From NCBI GenBank assembly GCA_002025975.1, contig MWOU01000109.1, positions 1 to 64,000 of the forward strand: DNA of 64,000 nucleotides, read 5' to 3'. The position numbers and the translations under genes were made by a program. The DNA comes from Prochlorococcus sp. HOT208_60m_813B04 (lineage in GTDB: Bacteria; Cyanobacteriota; Cyanobacteriia; PCC-6307; Cyanobiaceae). Shown here in pieces: positions 26,305-35,172 of the stretch (position 1 is the first letter of the stretch; the number at the start of each line of letters is the position of its first letter). The notes under the pieces are model-generated. The model was given only the letters and a program-made list of their open reading frames with translations, did no database searches and was not told where the DNA came from.

Positions 26305-28113
26305 TTACCCGTAATTTAAAATTATCAATGCTGGCACTGTAAATGACATTATAAGTGTTAATCCAGCTCCGTATTTTGCAATATCAAAAAATCTATATCT
26401 TCCAGGACCATAAACCATTAAATTTGTTTGATAACCCATTGGAGTCAAGAAAGATTGACTTGCACCGAATAAAACAAGCATTATTAAAGCGCTTGGTGAA
26501 ATGCCTAAAACATTTGAGAATTCAATAGCAACAGGCAAAATTAAAGCAACCGAAGCAGCATTACTTATAAATTGTGTAAGAATAACTGTCGATACAAAAA
26601 TAACAACTAGTGCAAAATAAAGAGGCATTCCATTAAGAGCAAAGTTTAGGTTCACTGCAATTAAATCTGCTAATCCTGTTACTTGCATAGCTACACTAAA
26701 GCATGATAAAGATCCCAATAATAAAATAACGTCTAACCTAATTGATTTTTGTATCTCTGCAGGTCTTAAACATCCACAAGCAACCATGGCAATTACTGCC
26801 AAAAGGACTGAACCTACTAATGGAATATTAGAAACCGAAGGCAAAACCACCATTCCTATTGCAATTCCGATCGATATAGGTTTTTTTATCAAGAAAGGTA
26901 AATCATCTTCGAATTGATCTAAAATAAGCAAATCATTACTAGCTTGCAAACCTCTTATTGAATCTAACGGTGCTTGTAATAATAAAACATCTCCAGCCCT
27001 TAAAACAGCTTGACCTAATCTTTCCTGAACAGTTTGTTGACCTCTTCTTAGTGCCAAAACTGTTGCATTATGACGCTGCCTAAATCTTAATTCTCTCAAA
27101 CTTGCACCAGCTAGAGTTGAGCCGGCTGGCAACAAGGCTTCAAAAGTCTTAGTACCTTCATCATCTGAGAAAACATTAGCTCCATCGAAAGATGTTTTAT
27201 TTTCGCCCAACAGAATAGTATGTTCCTGCTGCAGCCTAAATAAGTCTGCCCTTGTGACTCGGATTATTAATCTATCATCGGGTTCAATCTTTCTATCAGC
27301 CAAAGGAGGAAGAATAACTTTTCCATTTCGTTGCAATTCCAGTACATCAACGTCAAATCGTCGTTGCAATCTACTATTTCTGACAGATTGTCCAACTAAT
27401 TCTGAAGTAGAGGGAATAGTAACTTCAGTAAAATATATATTCATATCACCATTTTTAATAAATTCTTTATCTCTTCCTCTATCTGGCAAAAGCATATCAG
27501 AAACTAGAATCATATAGATTGTACCTATAAGCCATACAGGAATTCCGATTGAAGTCAAACTAAATAATTCCAAAGCTCCATAACCTAATTGCTGACTAAT
27601 ATCACTTACAAGAAGATTTACTGAGCTACCTAATAATGTCAGAGTTCCACCTAATAAAGTTGCAAAAGAAAGAGGTAATAAAACTTTTGACGGTGATATA
27701 TTTCTCCGCTCGCACCAACCTTCAATTAAGGGTAACAAAGATGCTACTACTGGAGTATTAGGTACAATCCCAGATATTGGAGCAATCAAAAAAGCTATTA
27801 AAGAAATTAATTTCCTTGGGGTTCTAATATTTTCAGAAGAAATCAATTCTCTTACTCTGTCTAAAGCACCACTTTTAAATAATGCAGAAGAAACTGCAAA
27901 TAAACCCATAAGGGTAATTAAGGATGGGCTACCAAATCCAGCTAAAGCTTTTTCAGGTGAAAGAACCCCTGTGGCTATAAATATTCCAACACATAACAAA
28001 CCAGTCAATTCTGGGGCAATAGTATTTTTAATAAACAAAATTATTGACATTATTAAAACAATTACCGTTACAAACGCATCAAAATTATTACTCACTACTG
28101 CAATTAAATTCAT
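26305..28113 (-). CDS. SLC13/DASS family transporter with two TrkA_C domains
   Basis: A 602-residue membrane protein with N- and C-terminal transport halves separated by two TrkA_C (RCK-C) domains, a layout found in cyanobacterial sulfate/dicarboxylate carriers. The first RCK-C (about 225-300) has PSTSELVGQSVRNSRLQRRF; the second (about 320-400) has AGSTLAGASLRELRFRQRH. Transport motifs include SLITLMGLFAVSSALF, SNAASVALILPVAIEFSN and GASQSFLTPMGYQTN. Anion substrate is probable (sulfate or dicarboxylate), Na+-driven; not provable by eye. The start is ATG. Confidence 0.9.
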   Translation of the reverse strand: MNLIAVVSNNFDAFVTVIVLIMSIILFIKNTIAPELTGLLCVGIFIATGVLSPEKALAGFGSPSLITLMGLFAVSSALFKSGALDRVRELISSENIRTPRKLISLIAFLIAPISGIVPNTPVVASLLPLIEGWCERRNISPSKVLLPLSFATLLGGTLTLLGSSVNLLVSDISQQLGYGALELFSLTSIGIPVWLIGTIYMILVSDMLLPDRGRDKEFIKNGDMNIYFTEVTIPSTSELVGQSVRNSRLQRRFDVDVLELQRNGKVILPPLADRKIEPDDRLIIRVTRADLFRLQQEHTILLGENKTSFDGANVFSDDEGTKTFEALLPAGSTLAGASLRELRFRQRHNATVLALRRGQQTVQERLGQAVLRAGDVLLLQAPLDSIRGLQASNDLLILDQFEDDLPFLIKKPISIGIAIGMVVLPSVSNIPLVGSVLLAVIAMVACGCLRPAEIQKSIRLDVILLLGSLSCFSVAMQVTGLADLIAVNLNFALNGMPLYFALVVIFVSTVILTQFISNAASVALILPVAIEFSNVLGISPSALIMLVLFGASQSFLTPMGYQTNLMVYGPGRYRFFDIAKYGAGLTLIMSFTVPALIILNYG

Positions 28114-28162
28114 ACAAAACTTCTTTAACTCAATATACCCAAAAACAATATTTCAAAAAAGT

Positions 28163-29356
28163 TTAATTGGAATTATCTTTTTTAAGAAATTTTTTAAAAA
28201 TAGATTTTTTTTGAAATATCCATGAAGATGCAGATTTTAAACTTTCAGTAATAACAGGCAACTTGGAAGCATATATGAGTCTTCTTGCCTCAAAAGCCAA
28301 TTTCCCAGATAGTGTAACCCCAAGCCCAGAAATAGAAGCTTCGCCTATTCCTAAGCTAATCATTTCACCATTATCTTTAAATTCAAAGGGTAAAAGATCC
28401 TTTCCTTGAATTAAAAATTCTAAATTATTAGCCAGATGATTTCCTTCCTGCATAGCGACCTGAGCAGTTCTAGGTAAATCCTCCATTCCTTCTATAACTG
28501 AAATATCGCCAATAGCAAAACAGTTTTTATGATTTTTTATCTGCAAATTATTATTAACTAAGATTCGTCCAAATTTTTTTGTTATTTCATCAGTTTGTAA
28601 GTATGACAAATTAGGTTTAACTCCTGCAGTCCAAATAACAATATCTTTATCGAAAGAAGTTATTCCAGCCTCACTAGAAATACTAATTTTAGTTTCTGAG
28701 ACTTCTCTAACTGTTGAATTCAAAAGAACTTTGATTTTTCTTTTTTCTAATGCCTTCTCCGCTTGTTCTTTATTAAAAATTTTGTTTTTATTTAGGATTT
28801 CATTTGATTTTTCTATCAGATTTATTTCAAATGTGTCAGTGTATATATCTTTAATTTTGCATGCCAACTCAATACCAGAGGGACCGCCTCCAACTATGAA
28901 TAACTTTTTATGGAACGACGTTTCTTGTGATTTATTTAAAAAAGAATTTAATTTACTTAGGTCGTGAAAATCATTAAAAAAATAACAATTTTCATCTACA
29001 CCTTTTATTAAAAAATTATTTGGAATAGATCCGGTACATATAACCAGATATTGATAACTTAATTTCAAATCGTCACTAAATTCGAGAATATTTTCATTGA
29101 AAAAAATCTTAGTTAAACAATTTCTTAAAAAAGTTATACCCGCATCAGAAAAAATATTTGCAAATTTAGGAGTGGCTTCCCAACTTGTTATTTCTTTACT
29201 TAAAACTTCGTACATTAAAGGTTTAAATATAAAGTTAGTTTCAGAATCAACCACAAGAATCGGTAAAGAAGGATTAAGATTCTTTAAATTCAAAGCAAAT
29301 GTCATACCTGCAAAACCTGCTCCAACTATTACTATTGGTTTTTGTATTGATTTCAT
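28163..29356 (-). CDS. type II NADH dehydrogenase-like FAD/NAD(P) oxidoreductase
   Basis: A 397-residue pyridine nucleotide-disulfide oxidoreductase family protein. FAD site: IVIVGAGFAGMTFALNL at residues 9-25; the NAD(P) site is IVGGGPSGIELACKI at about 155; the second FAD motif is NCFAIGDISVIEG with RTAQVAMQEGNHLANNL. It fits NDH-2, which passes electrons from NADH to plastoquinone without pumping. It could have a regulatory role. It lies 49 bases upstream of the SLC13 gene, so redox enzyme and ion carriers may share a transcript. Confidence 0.88.
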   Translation of the reverse strand: MKSIQKPIVIVGAGFAGMTFALNLKNLNPSLPILVVDSETNFIFKPLMYEVLSKEITSWEATPKFANIFSDAGITFLRNCLTKIFFNENILEFSDDLKLSYQYLVICTGSIPNNFLIKGVDENCYFFNDFHDLSKLNSFLNKSQETSFHKKLFIVGGGPSGIELACKIKDIYTDTFEINLIEKSNEILNKNKIFNKEQAEKALEKRKIKVLLNSTVREVSETKISISSEAGITSFDKDIVIWTAGVKPNLSYLQTDEITKKFGRILVNNNLQIKNHKNCFAIGDISVIEGMEDLPRTAQVAMQEGNHLANNLEFLIQGKDLLPFEFKDNGEMISLGIGEASISGLGVTLSGKLAFEARRLIYASKLPVITESLKSASSWIFQKKSIFKKFLKKDNSN

Positions 29357-29451
29357 TAGAGAAATATTGTTATGCGTAAATGTATTATTAAACTATACGA
29401 ATAATTTTTTAATTGAGCGAAATAACATTAAACTCATAACCAAATTGAAGA

Positions 29452-30174
29452 ATGATTGAAAACATCCACAAAGATATTCAAACTACCTTGAGGAAATATA
29501 ATCAAAAACTAATAGATATGGAGCCTCAAGGAATGCTCACTTGGGGTTATGAAAAGTTTGATAATCAATTCGCGATTACAACAAGTTTTGGTATACAGTC
29601 ATCAGTTATTTTAAATATGGTTAGTAAACTATGCCTACAAAAGAAAATCAAAATATTTTGGATAGATACAGGTTACCTACCTCCAGAAACATACCATTAC
29701 GCTGAAAATCTTATTGAAGATTTATCCTTAGAAGTAGAAGTTCTGCAAAGTGAATTATCTCCAGCAAGAATGGAGGCTAAATACGGAAAACTTTGGGAAA
29801 CAAATAAAGAGAGTGATTTAGATAAGTATCATGAGTTAAGAAAGATAAAACCTTTAGAAAATGGTCTAAAAAAATATAATATTACTTGCTGGGCAAGCGG
29901 TGTTAGATCAAGTCAAACAAAAAATAGAAACAAAATGAAGTTACTAGAAGTAATTCGTCAAAGACTTTCTTTAAGACCTTTATTAAATTGGACAAATAAA
30001 GATATTTATTATTATATGGAAGAAAATAATTTACCTGCCCATCCACTTTTTGTCAAAGGTTATTCTTCTGTAGGCGATTGGCATTCAAGCAGTCCCGATG
30101 GTATCGAAACAAAAGGCCGAGATACAAGATTTGGCGGGATTAAACAAGAATGTGGAATACACACTAATAATTAA
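29452..30174 (+). CDS. cysH: phosphoadenosine phosphosulfate reductase
   Basis: A 240-residue CysH that reduces PAPS to sulfite with thioredoxin in assimilatory sulfate reduction. The PAPS-binding motif is AITTSFGIQSSVIL, then KIFWIDTGYLPPETY; the conserved loop is CWASGVRSSQTKNR; the catalytic Cys is in the C-terminal KQECGIH. The paired cysteines of the 4Fe-4S APS reductase class are absent, so a PAPS enzyme is indicated. Start is ATG. It is followed 15 bases on by coaX. Confidence 0.93.
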   Translation: MIENIHKDIQTTLRKYNQKLIDMEPQGMLTWGYEKFDNQFAITTSFGIQSSVILNMVSKLCLQKKIKIFWIDTGYLPPETYHYAENLIEDLSLEVEVLQSELSPARMEAKYGKLWETNKESDLDKYHELRKIKPLENGLKKYNITCWASGVRSSQTKNRNKMKLLEVIRQRLSLRPLLNWTNKDIYYYMEENNLPAHPLFVKGYSSVGDWHSSSPDGIETKGRDTRFGGIKQECGIHTNN

Positions 30175-30189
30175 ATTGATCATATAACA

Positions 30190-30885
30190 ATGGTCTCAGA
30201 TATAAATTTTTTATTAGTAGGCAATAGTAGGCTTCATTGGGCAAAATATTCTAAAAATCAATCTAAATTCTTACATACCCAAAAAAAGCAAAAAGTTCCC
30301 GAAAATATAGATCTTGATGAATTAATTTGGGCTTCTGTAGGAAAACTACCAAATTTTTTGCTGAAAAAAGAAAATGAAATAAAAACCAAAGATATTCGGT
30401 TATCAAATCTCCCTGATTATTTCGGAGTTGATAGAGCTCTTGCCTGTATTGCAGCTTTAAAAATTATTGAAAACCCTTTCAAAAAAGATTTACTAATTGC
30501 AGATTTTGGAACAATATTATCAATAACAAAATTGAATTCAAATGGATCTATTATTGGAGGTCAACTTGTTCCAGGTTTTCTAACACAATTGAAATCAATT
30601 GAACAAAATACAGAAAATCTTAAAGTTCCCAAAAAATATAATATTCCGATCAAAGATTTTTTATTTAATACAGAAGAAGCAATTATAAAAGGAGTAATAA
30701 ACTCTCTTACTGGAGTAATTAATAGTTTATTTAATCCCGCAAAGGATATTTTAATAATCTGTGGAGGAGACTCTAAACTCCTTACAAAATTTCTAAAGAC
30801 TGAAAAAGCAAATATTATCAATGCTCCTAATTTAGTTATGGAGGGGATGATAATTCACCACCTGTCAGTAAAAAAATTATTTTAA
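30190..30885 (+). CDS. coaX: type III pantothenate kinase
   Basis: A 231-residue member of the ASKHA-fold CoaX family, the first step of CoA synthesis. The motifs are VGNSRLHWAKYSK at the N-terminus (phosphate-binding), DRALACIAALK, IADFGTILSITK (the catalytic DxGT) and IIGGQLVPGF. The C-terminal IICGGDSKLL is also typical. Length is slightly short but usual for picocyanobacteria. It overlaps the convergent bcp by 9 bases. Start is ATG. Confidence 0.92.
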   Translation: MVSDINFLLVGNSRLHWAKYSKNQSKFLHTQKKQKVPENIDLDELIWASVGKLPNFLLKKENEIKTKDIRLSNLPDYFGVDRALACIAALKIIENPFKKDLLIADFGTILSITKLNSNGSIIGGQLVPGFLTQLKSIEQNTENLKVPKKYNIPIKDFLFNTEEAIIKGVINSLTGVINSLFNPAKDILIICGGDSKLLTKFLKTEKANIINAPNLVMEGMIIHHLSVKKLF

Positions 30886-31344
30886 CCCAAGGTCAGCAAT
30901 TATATGATCAGCCATTATTGCTGCTTTTACCTTTAAGTAAATTTTTTCGATGTTACCATCAGTATCAATCAAAAAAGTATTTCTCATCATTCCCATATAT
31001 TCTTTTCCCATGAATTTCTTAAGTCCATAGCTATCGTAATCAGAAGAAACTTTAAAAGGTTCAGGATCAGTTAAAAGAATAAAAGGTAAATTGAATTTTT
31101 CTATAAACTTCTGATGAGAGGAGGCATTATCTTTACTAATACCAAGCACAACAATATTATTTTTTTGGAGTAAATCCCAATTCTCTTTAAAATTACAGGC
31201 TTCTTTAGTACATCCTGGAGTATTATCTTTTGGATAAAAATATAGTATTATTCTTTTACCTTTATAATCACTAAGAGAAACCTCTTTCTCAAAAGAATCT
31301 TTTAATTTAAATTCTGGTGCTTTGTCGCCAACCTTAAGAGCCAT
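30877..31344 (-). CDS. bcp: peroxiredoxin Q / thioredoxin-dependent thiol peroxidase
   Basis: A 155-residue peroxiredoxin that reduces hydroperoxides with thioredoxin. The peroxidatic Cys and the resolving Cys five residues later are in NTPGCTKEACNF, the PrxQ/BCP pattern; other family parts are GDKAPEFKLKDSF and YFYPKDNTPG. The ATG at 31344 (MALKVGDK) is the natural start; an upstream ATG at 31380 would add an unlikely 12-residue extension. Its first base is also the first base of the divergent phosphopantetheinyl transferase gene's TTG. Confidence 0.93.
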   Translation of the reverse strand: MALKVGDKAPEFKLKDSFEKEVSLSDYKGKRIILYFYPKDNTPGCTKEACNFKENWDLLQKNNIVVLGISKDNASSHQKFIEKFNLPFILLTDPEPFKVSSDYDSYGLKKFMGKEYMGMMRNTFLIDTDGNIEKIYLKVKAAIMADHIIADLGLK

Positions 31345-32000
31345 TGAAATTATTAAATGAGTATGAATATAAAATACCAAAAATTTGGTTTTATGAGATT
31401 AAAGGTGTGCAAGATGTCGCAACGGTAGAAGAAATTAAAACTGCCAAAAAGCTAACAAATTCAAGATCAAAGATTTTTTTAGAAACAAGAGCTTATTTGC
31501 GACAATCACTTTCGACACTTTTTGATTTAGATCCGCTAGAAATTCCAATTAATGCTTATCCTGGAGAACCTCCAAGTTTACCCTCTGGCATGGGAAATAT
31601 AAGTTTAAGTCATTGTAAAGATGCCATTGCTATAGTCTGGTATAAAAGCAAAATTGGGATTGATATTGAGAGAACAGATAGAGATTTTAACCATATAAAA
31701 TTTGCAGAAAAATATTTTTTTCATACCAATAAATCAAACCATAACAATTATTTAACAAAAAATCTGATATTAAATCAATGGTGTGCTGTTGAAGCAGCTA
31801 TAAAATGGGATCATGGAAAATTAGCTAAAGATATTAACCATTGGCAATTTTTTGAAAAGCCAAAAGAGTTAATTCATAAGAAGAAAAACATACATTTACA
31901 TTTTTCACAGATTAACTTCCATAATTGGACTATCGCTTTAGCATACGAAGAAAAAAATTCTTTTAATCCTGAGATTATTTGTTGTTCAAAAAATTTTTAG
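31344..32000 (+). CDS. 4'-phosphopantetheinyl transferase (Sfp type)
   Basis: A 218-residue transferase that moves phosphopantetheine from CoA to acyl carrier protein. It shows the Sfp-family motifs IGIDIERTDR and WCAVEAAIKW (WxxxEA) and an earlier GMGNISLSHCKDAIAIVW. Picocyanobacteria usually have a single Sfp-type enzyme that serves fatty-acid ACP. The start is the TTG at 31344; the first strand IWFYEIK would be lost with later starts. It overlaps the bcp start by one base and rarA by 4 bases at the end. Confidence 0.88.
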   Translation: MKLLNEYEYKIPKIWFYEIKGVQDVATVEEIKTAKKLTNSRSKIFLETRAYLRQSLSTLFDLDPLEIPINAYPGEPPSLPSGMGNISLSHCKDAIAIVWYKSKIGIDIERTDRDFNHIKFAEKYFFHTNKSNHNNYLTKNLILNQWCAVEAAIKWDHGKLAKDINHWQFFEKPKELIHKKKNIHLHFSQINFHNWTIALAYEEKNSFNPEIICCSKNF

Positions 32001-33286
32001 TTTTCTTTTCTCCTAAGCAGTTCTTCATATTGAGTTTTTTCCCATCCATTAGTATTTGGTTCCCATATTTTTAAACCTCTTAAAGATTTAGGAAGATATT
32101 CTTGTGCAACCCAATTATCTGGATAATTATGAGGATTGACATAACTATGCGAATTATTTTTTAAATGAAGTGGAACATCAAAAGCATTGGTAGATTTGAT
32201 TGTTTCAATTGCTTTAAAAATACTTTTCGTACTATTACTTTTTGGAGATACAGCTAAATATAAAGAAGCCTGCGTTAAAAAATATAATCCTTCTGGAAAA
32301 CCAACTCTATCAAAAGCATCACAACAGGATTGTACAACTACTATCGCATTAGGATCAGCTATTCCAATATCTTCACTGGCAGATATAAGTAGTCTTCTAA
32401 AAATAAAATTAGGATCTTCACCAGCCTCCAGCATATTCGCAAGCCAGAATAAAGTTGCATCTGGATCAGAGCCTCTTATTGACTTGATAAAGGCACTTAT
32501 TACATCGTAATGATTTTGACCATTTTTATCGTAAACAACATTTTTCTTTTGAATTGCATCCTCTGCTATTGAGAGATTAATGTTGATTTCTTTTGAATCA
32601 TTTTCGGCAGTTGTTTCAATGGCCATCTCTAGCGCATTTATTAATGTTCTTGCATCTCCGCCAGAAAATTTAATTAAATGACTTTTAGCATCTTGAGTTA
32701 AATAAATCTTTTTTGAATCTTTTTGTTTTGAATAGTAAGTAATAACTTTTTGTATTATTTTCTGCAAATCATTTTCTGCCAAAGGAAGTAATGTAAAAAT
32801 ACGAGACCTGCTAACAAGCGCTTTATTAACAGCAAAGAAAGGGTTTTCAGTTGTAGCACCAATAAAAGTTATCGTTCCATTTTCTATTGAAGGTAATAAA
32901 GCATCTTGCTGAACTGCTGTAAATCTATGAACCTCATCAATAAATAAAATTGTTTTTCTTTTTGAATTTATTAATCTATCTTTTGCATTAGCGATTTCAT
33001 TTCTTAATTCTTTAACACTTGATAATACTGCATTTAACTTAATTAATTTTGACCGAGTATTGTAGGAAATAATTTCAATAAGAGTAGTTTTTCCAACACC
33101 AGGAGGGCCAGAAAAAATAAAATTACTAATCTTATCGTTTAATATTGCACTTCTCAAAAGCGAATTCTCATTCAGTATTGGTTGTTGACCAAAAAAATCT
33201 TCCAAATTCTTTGGTCTTAATTTATCTGCCAAAGGTGAATTATTTTCTATTTGAGAATAATTAGTAAATAAATTTTCTGAATGCAT
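31997..33286 (-). CDS. rarA: replication-associated recombination protein A (RarA/MgsA, AAA+ ATPase)
   Basis: A 429-residue clamp-loader-like AAA+ ATPase that acts at stalled replication forks. Walker A is FSGPPGVGKTTLI, Walker B is ILFIDEVHRF, with sensor 1 ATTENPFFAVN. The C-terminal MgsA-type tail (GSDPDATLFWLANMLEAG and SEDIGIADPNA) confirms RarA rather than RuvB. The N-terminus reads PLADKLRPKNLEDFFGQ, as expected. Convergent overlap of 4 bases with the transferase gene. Start is ATG. Confidence 0.95.
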   Translation of the reverse strand: MHSENLFTNYSQIENNSPLADKLRPKNLEDFFGQQPILNENSLLRSAILNDKISNFIFSGPPGVGKTTLIEIISYNTRSKLIKLNAVLSSVKELRNEIANAKDRLINSKRKTILFIDEVHRFTAVQQDALLPSIENGTITFIGATTENPFFAVNKALVSRSRIFTLLPLAENDLQKIIQKVITYYSKQKDSKKIYLTQDAKSHLIKFSGGDARTLINALEMAIETTAENDSKEININLSIAEDAIQKKNVVYDKNGQNHYDVISAFIKSIRGSDPDATLFWLANMLEAGEDPNFIFRRLLISASEDIGIADPNAIVVVQSCCDAFDRVGFPEGLYFLTQASLYLAVSPKSNSTKSIFKAIETIKSTNAFDVPLHLKNNSHSYVNPHNYPDNWVAQEYLPKSLRGLKIWEPNTNGWEKTQYEELLRRKEN

Positions 33287-33319
33287 ATAAATAAAATCAA
33301 AAAATCACTACTTTCAATT

Positions 33320-34957
33320 CTATGTAATTACTGTAGGAGTTTCCATTTGAGTAAGTTTTGAAATGTTCAATAAAGTATCTAAATCATTTATTAGAGGTTT
33401 CAAAGCTATCTGAGGATTTAACGCAAGATTCTGTTGAGGATTGAAAAATTTCTCAAAGTAAAGCCTTAATGTTGCACCCTTAGTTCCAGTTCCAGAAAGG
33501 CGCACAATTACTCGAGAATTATCATCAAGGACTAATCTTAAACCTTGGTTTTCACTTATGGAATTATCAACGGGATCTAAATATGAAAAGTTATCTGCAA
33601 CTTTAACTAAATGGCCAGCAAAACTATTTCCTTTTAAATTTTCGAGCATAGAAGTTAGATTACCAAAGATTTGATTAGCAATATTTGAGGGAATTGACTC
33701 ATAATCATGTCTTGAATAATAATTCCTACCAAATTGTTTCCAATGATTCTGCATCAAATCACTTACCGAACATTTTTTCTCAGCTAAAACTTGTAACCAA
33801 TACAAAACTGCCCATAGTCCATCTTTCTCTCTCACATGATTACTACCTGTTCCAAAACTTTCTTCTCCACATAAAGTAATTAAATTAGAATCTAAAAGAT
33901 TTCCGAAAAACTTCCAGCCAGTAGGTGTCTCGAAACAAGGAATATTTAAAGCTCGAGCAACATTATCAACCGCTGAGCTGGTTGGCATGGATCGTGCCAC
34001 ACCCGTAATACCATCTTTATAACCAGGGACACATTTTGTGTTAGCAGTGATAACTGCAAGGCTATCACTAGGATTTACAAAACATCCACTTCCTAAAATC
34101 ATATTCCTATCTCCATCTCCATCGCATGCAGCACCAAAACTGTAAGATTTTTTATTTAATAACAAATCAGCCAAGTGGGATGCATAAGTAAGATTAGGAT
34201 CAGGATGTAAACCTCCAAAATCTTTTAACGGGTTACCATTCATGACACAACCCTGTGCAAGACACATTTTTTCAACAAAAATATTTTTTGCATATGGGCC
34301 TGTAACCGCATTCATTGCATCAAAGATTAACGAGAAGTCTTTTTTTAAAAAATCACTAATTTGATCAAAATCAAAAATTTTCTCCATCAAATTAGAATAA
34401 TCTTTTAATCCATCAATAATTTCTAAGGTAGTTTCGCCGTAAGAATAAGTTCGATATTCACTAAAATCAGGTAATTGAATTTTACAAATTTTATAACTAG
34501 TTAGTAATTGTGAAGCCTTGAAGATCTTATTAGTAATTAACTCAGGAGCAGGGCCTCCATTAGAAATGTTCAATTTTACTCCAAAGTCGCCATCAATCCC
34601 TCCAGGATTATGACTTGCAGAAAGAATAATTCCACCAACAGCGTTTTCTTTTCTAATCAAATGTGATGTCGCAGGAGTAGATAATAAACCATATTTTGGA
34701 ACAATCACCTTTTGAACTTTATGAGCGATACATATTTGGACAATTTTCTCTATTGCTTCAATATTGCCATATCTGCCATCACCACCAACAACTAATGTTG
34801 AACCTTTTAAATCTCCCAATATTTGTAATATTGCTTCAATAAAAATTTCTAAATAATGTTCCTCCTGAAACTTAAGAGTACTTTTTCTTAAACCAGAGGT
34901 ACCTGGTTTTTGATCTAGAAAGGGTGAATTGATATTAATTACATTGACTTGAGTCAT
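33320..34957 (-). CDS. pgm: phosphoglucomutase (alpha-D-glucose-1,6-bisphosphate dependent)
   Basis: A 545-residue Pgm that interconverts glucose-1- and glucose-6-phosphate for glycogen and sugar nucleotide synthesis. Active-site phosphoserine loop is ILSASHNPGGIDGDFGVK, metal loop is CDGDGDRNM, sugar loop is LCGEESFGTGSNHVREKDG and phosphate-binding loop is VRLSGTGTKGATLRLY. The length and the N-terminal GTSGLRKST fit the eukaryote-like alpha-PGM class. Start is ATG. Confidence 0.95.
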   Translation of the reverse strand: MTQVNVININSPFLDQKPGTSGLRKSTLKFQEEHYLEIFIEAILQILGDLKGSTLVVGGDGRYGNIEAIEKIVQICIAHKVQKVIVPKYGLLSTPATSHLIRKENAVGGIILSASHNPGGIDGDFGVKLNISNGGPAPELITNKIFKASQLLTSYKICKIQLPDFSEYRTYSYGETTLEIIDGLKDYSNLMEKIFDFDQISDFLKKDFSLIFDAMNAVTGPYAKNIFVEKMCLAQGCVMNGNPLKDFGGLHPDPNLTYASHLADLLLNKKSYSFGAACDGDGDRNMILGSGCFVNPSDSLAVITANTKCVPGYKDGITGVARSMPTSSAVDNVARALNIPCFETPTGWKFFGNLLDSNLITLCGEESFGTGSNHVREKDGLWAVLYWLQVLAEKKCSVSDLMQNHWKQFGRNYYSRHDYESIPSNIANQIFGNLTSMLENLKGNSFAGHLVKVADNFSYLDPVDNSISENQGLRLVLDDNSRVIVRLSGTGTKGATLRLYFEKFFNPQQNLALNPQIALKPLINDLDTLLNISKLTQMETPTVIT

Positions 34958-34989
34958 ATTTTTAAAAAACTTCCAAAAATCTAACTAAA

Positions 34990-35160
34990 TTAATGAGGCA
35001 TTTCGGATGTTCTTAACATAGCGATAAACCATAATGAAGAAATTAATAATGCACTAAGAATTCCATAGTTAACTCCAAATTTTGAAATTGTAATTGGAAC
35101 TATTAGTGGAAATGTTAATGCTCCAAACAATGGAGTAAAAGCCACAATTTTTTTTAGCAT
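34990..35160 (-). CDS. small membrane protein (56 aa)
   Basis: An ATG-started 56-residue frame with two hydrophobic stretches, LFGALTFPLIVPITI and YGILSALLISSLWFIAML, and a polar end TSEMPH. It looks genuine by composition and by fitting exactly between the DUF4912 gene (12 bases upstream) and pgm on the same strand. I know no family. Topology would be a hairpin of two spans. Confidence 0.6.
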   Translation of the reverse strand: MLKKIVAFTPLFGALTFPLIVPITISKFGVNYGILSALLISSLWFIAMLRTSEMPH

Positions 35161-35172
35161 TAATTTAATAGA

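Noticed and set aside
24174..28113. Toxin-antitoxin role for the RHH gene with neighbouring genes
   Set aside because: The gene on the same strand side is convergent ktrA, and the divergent gene has no resemblance to known toxins.
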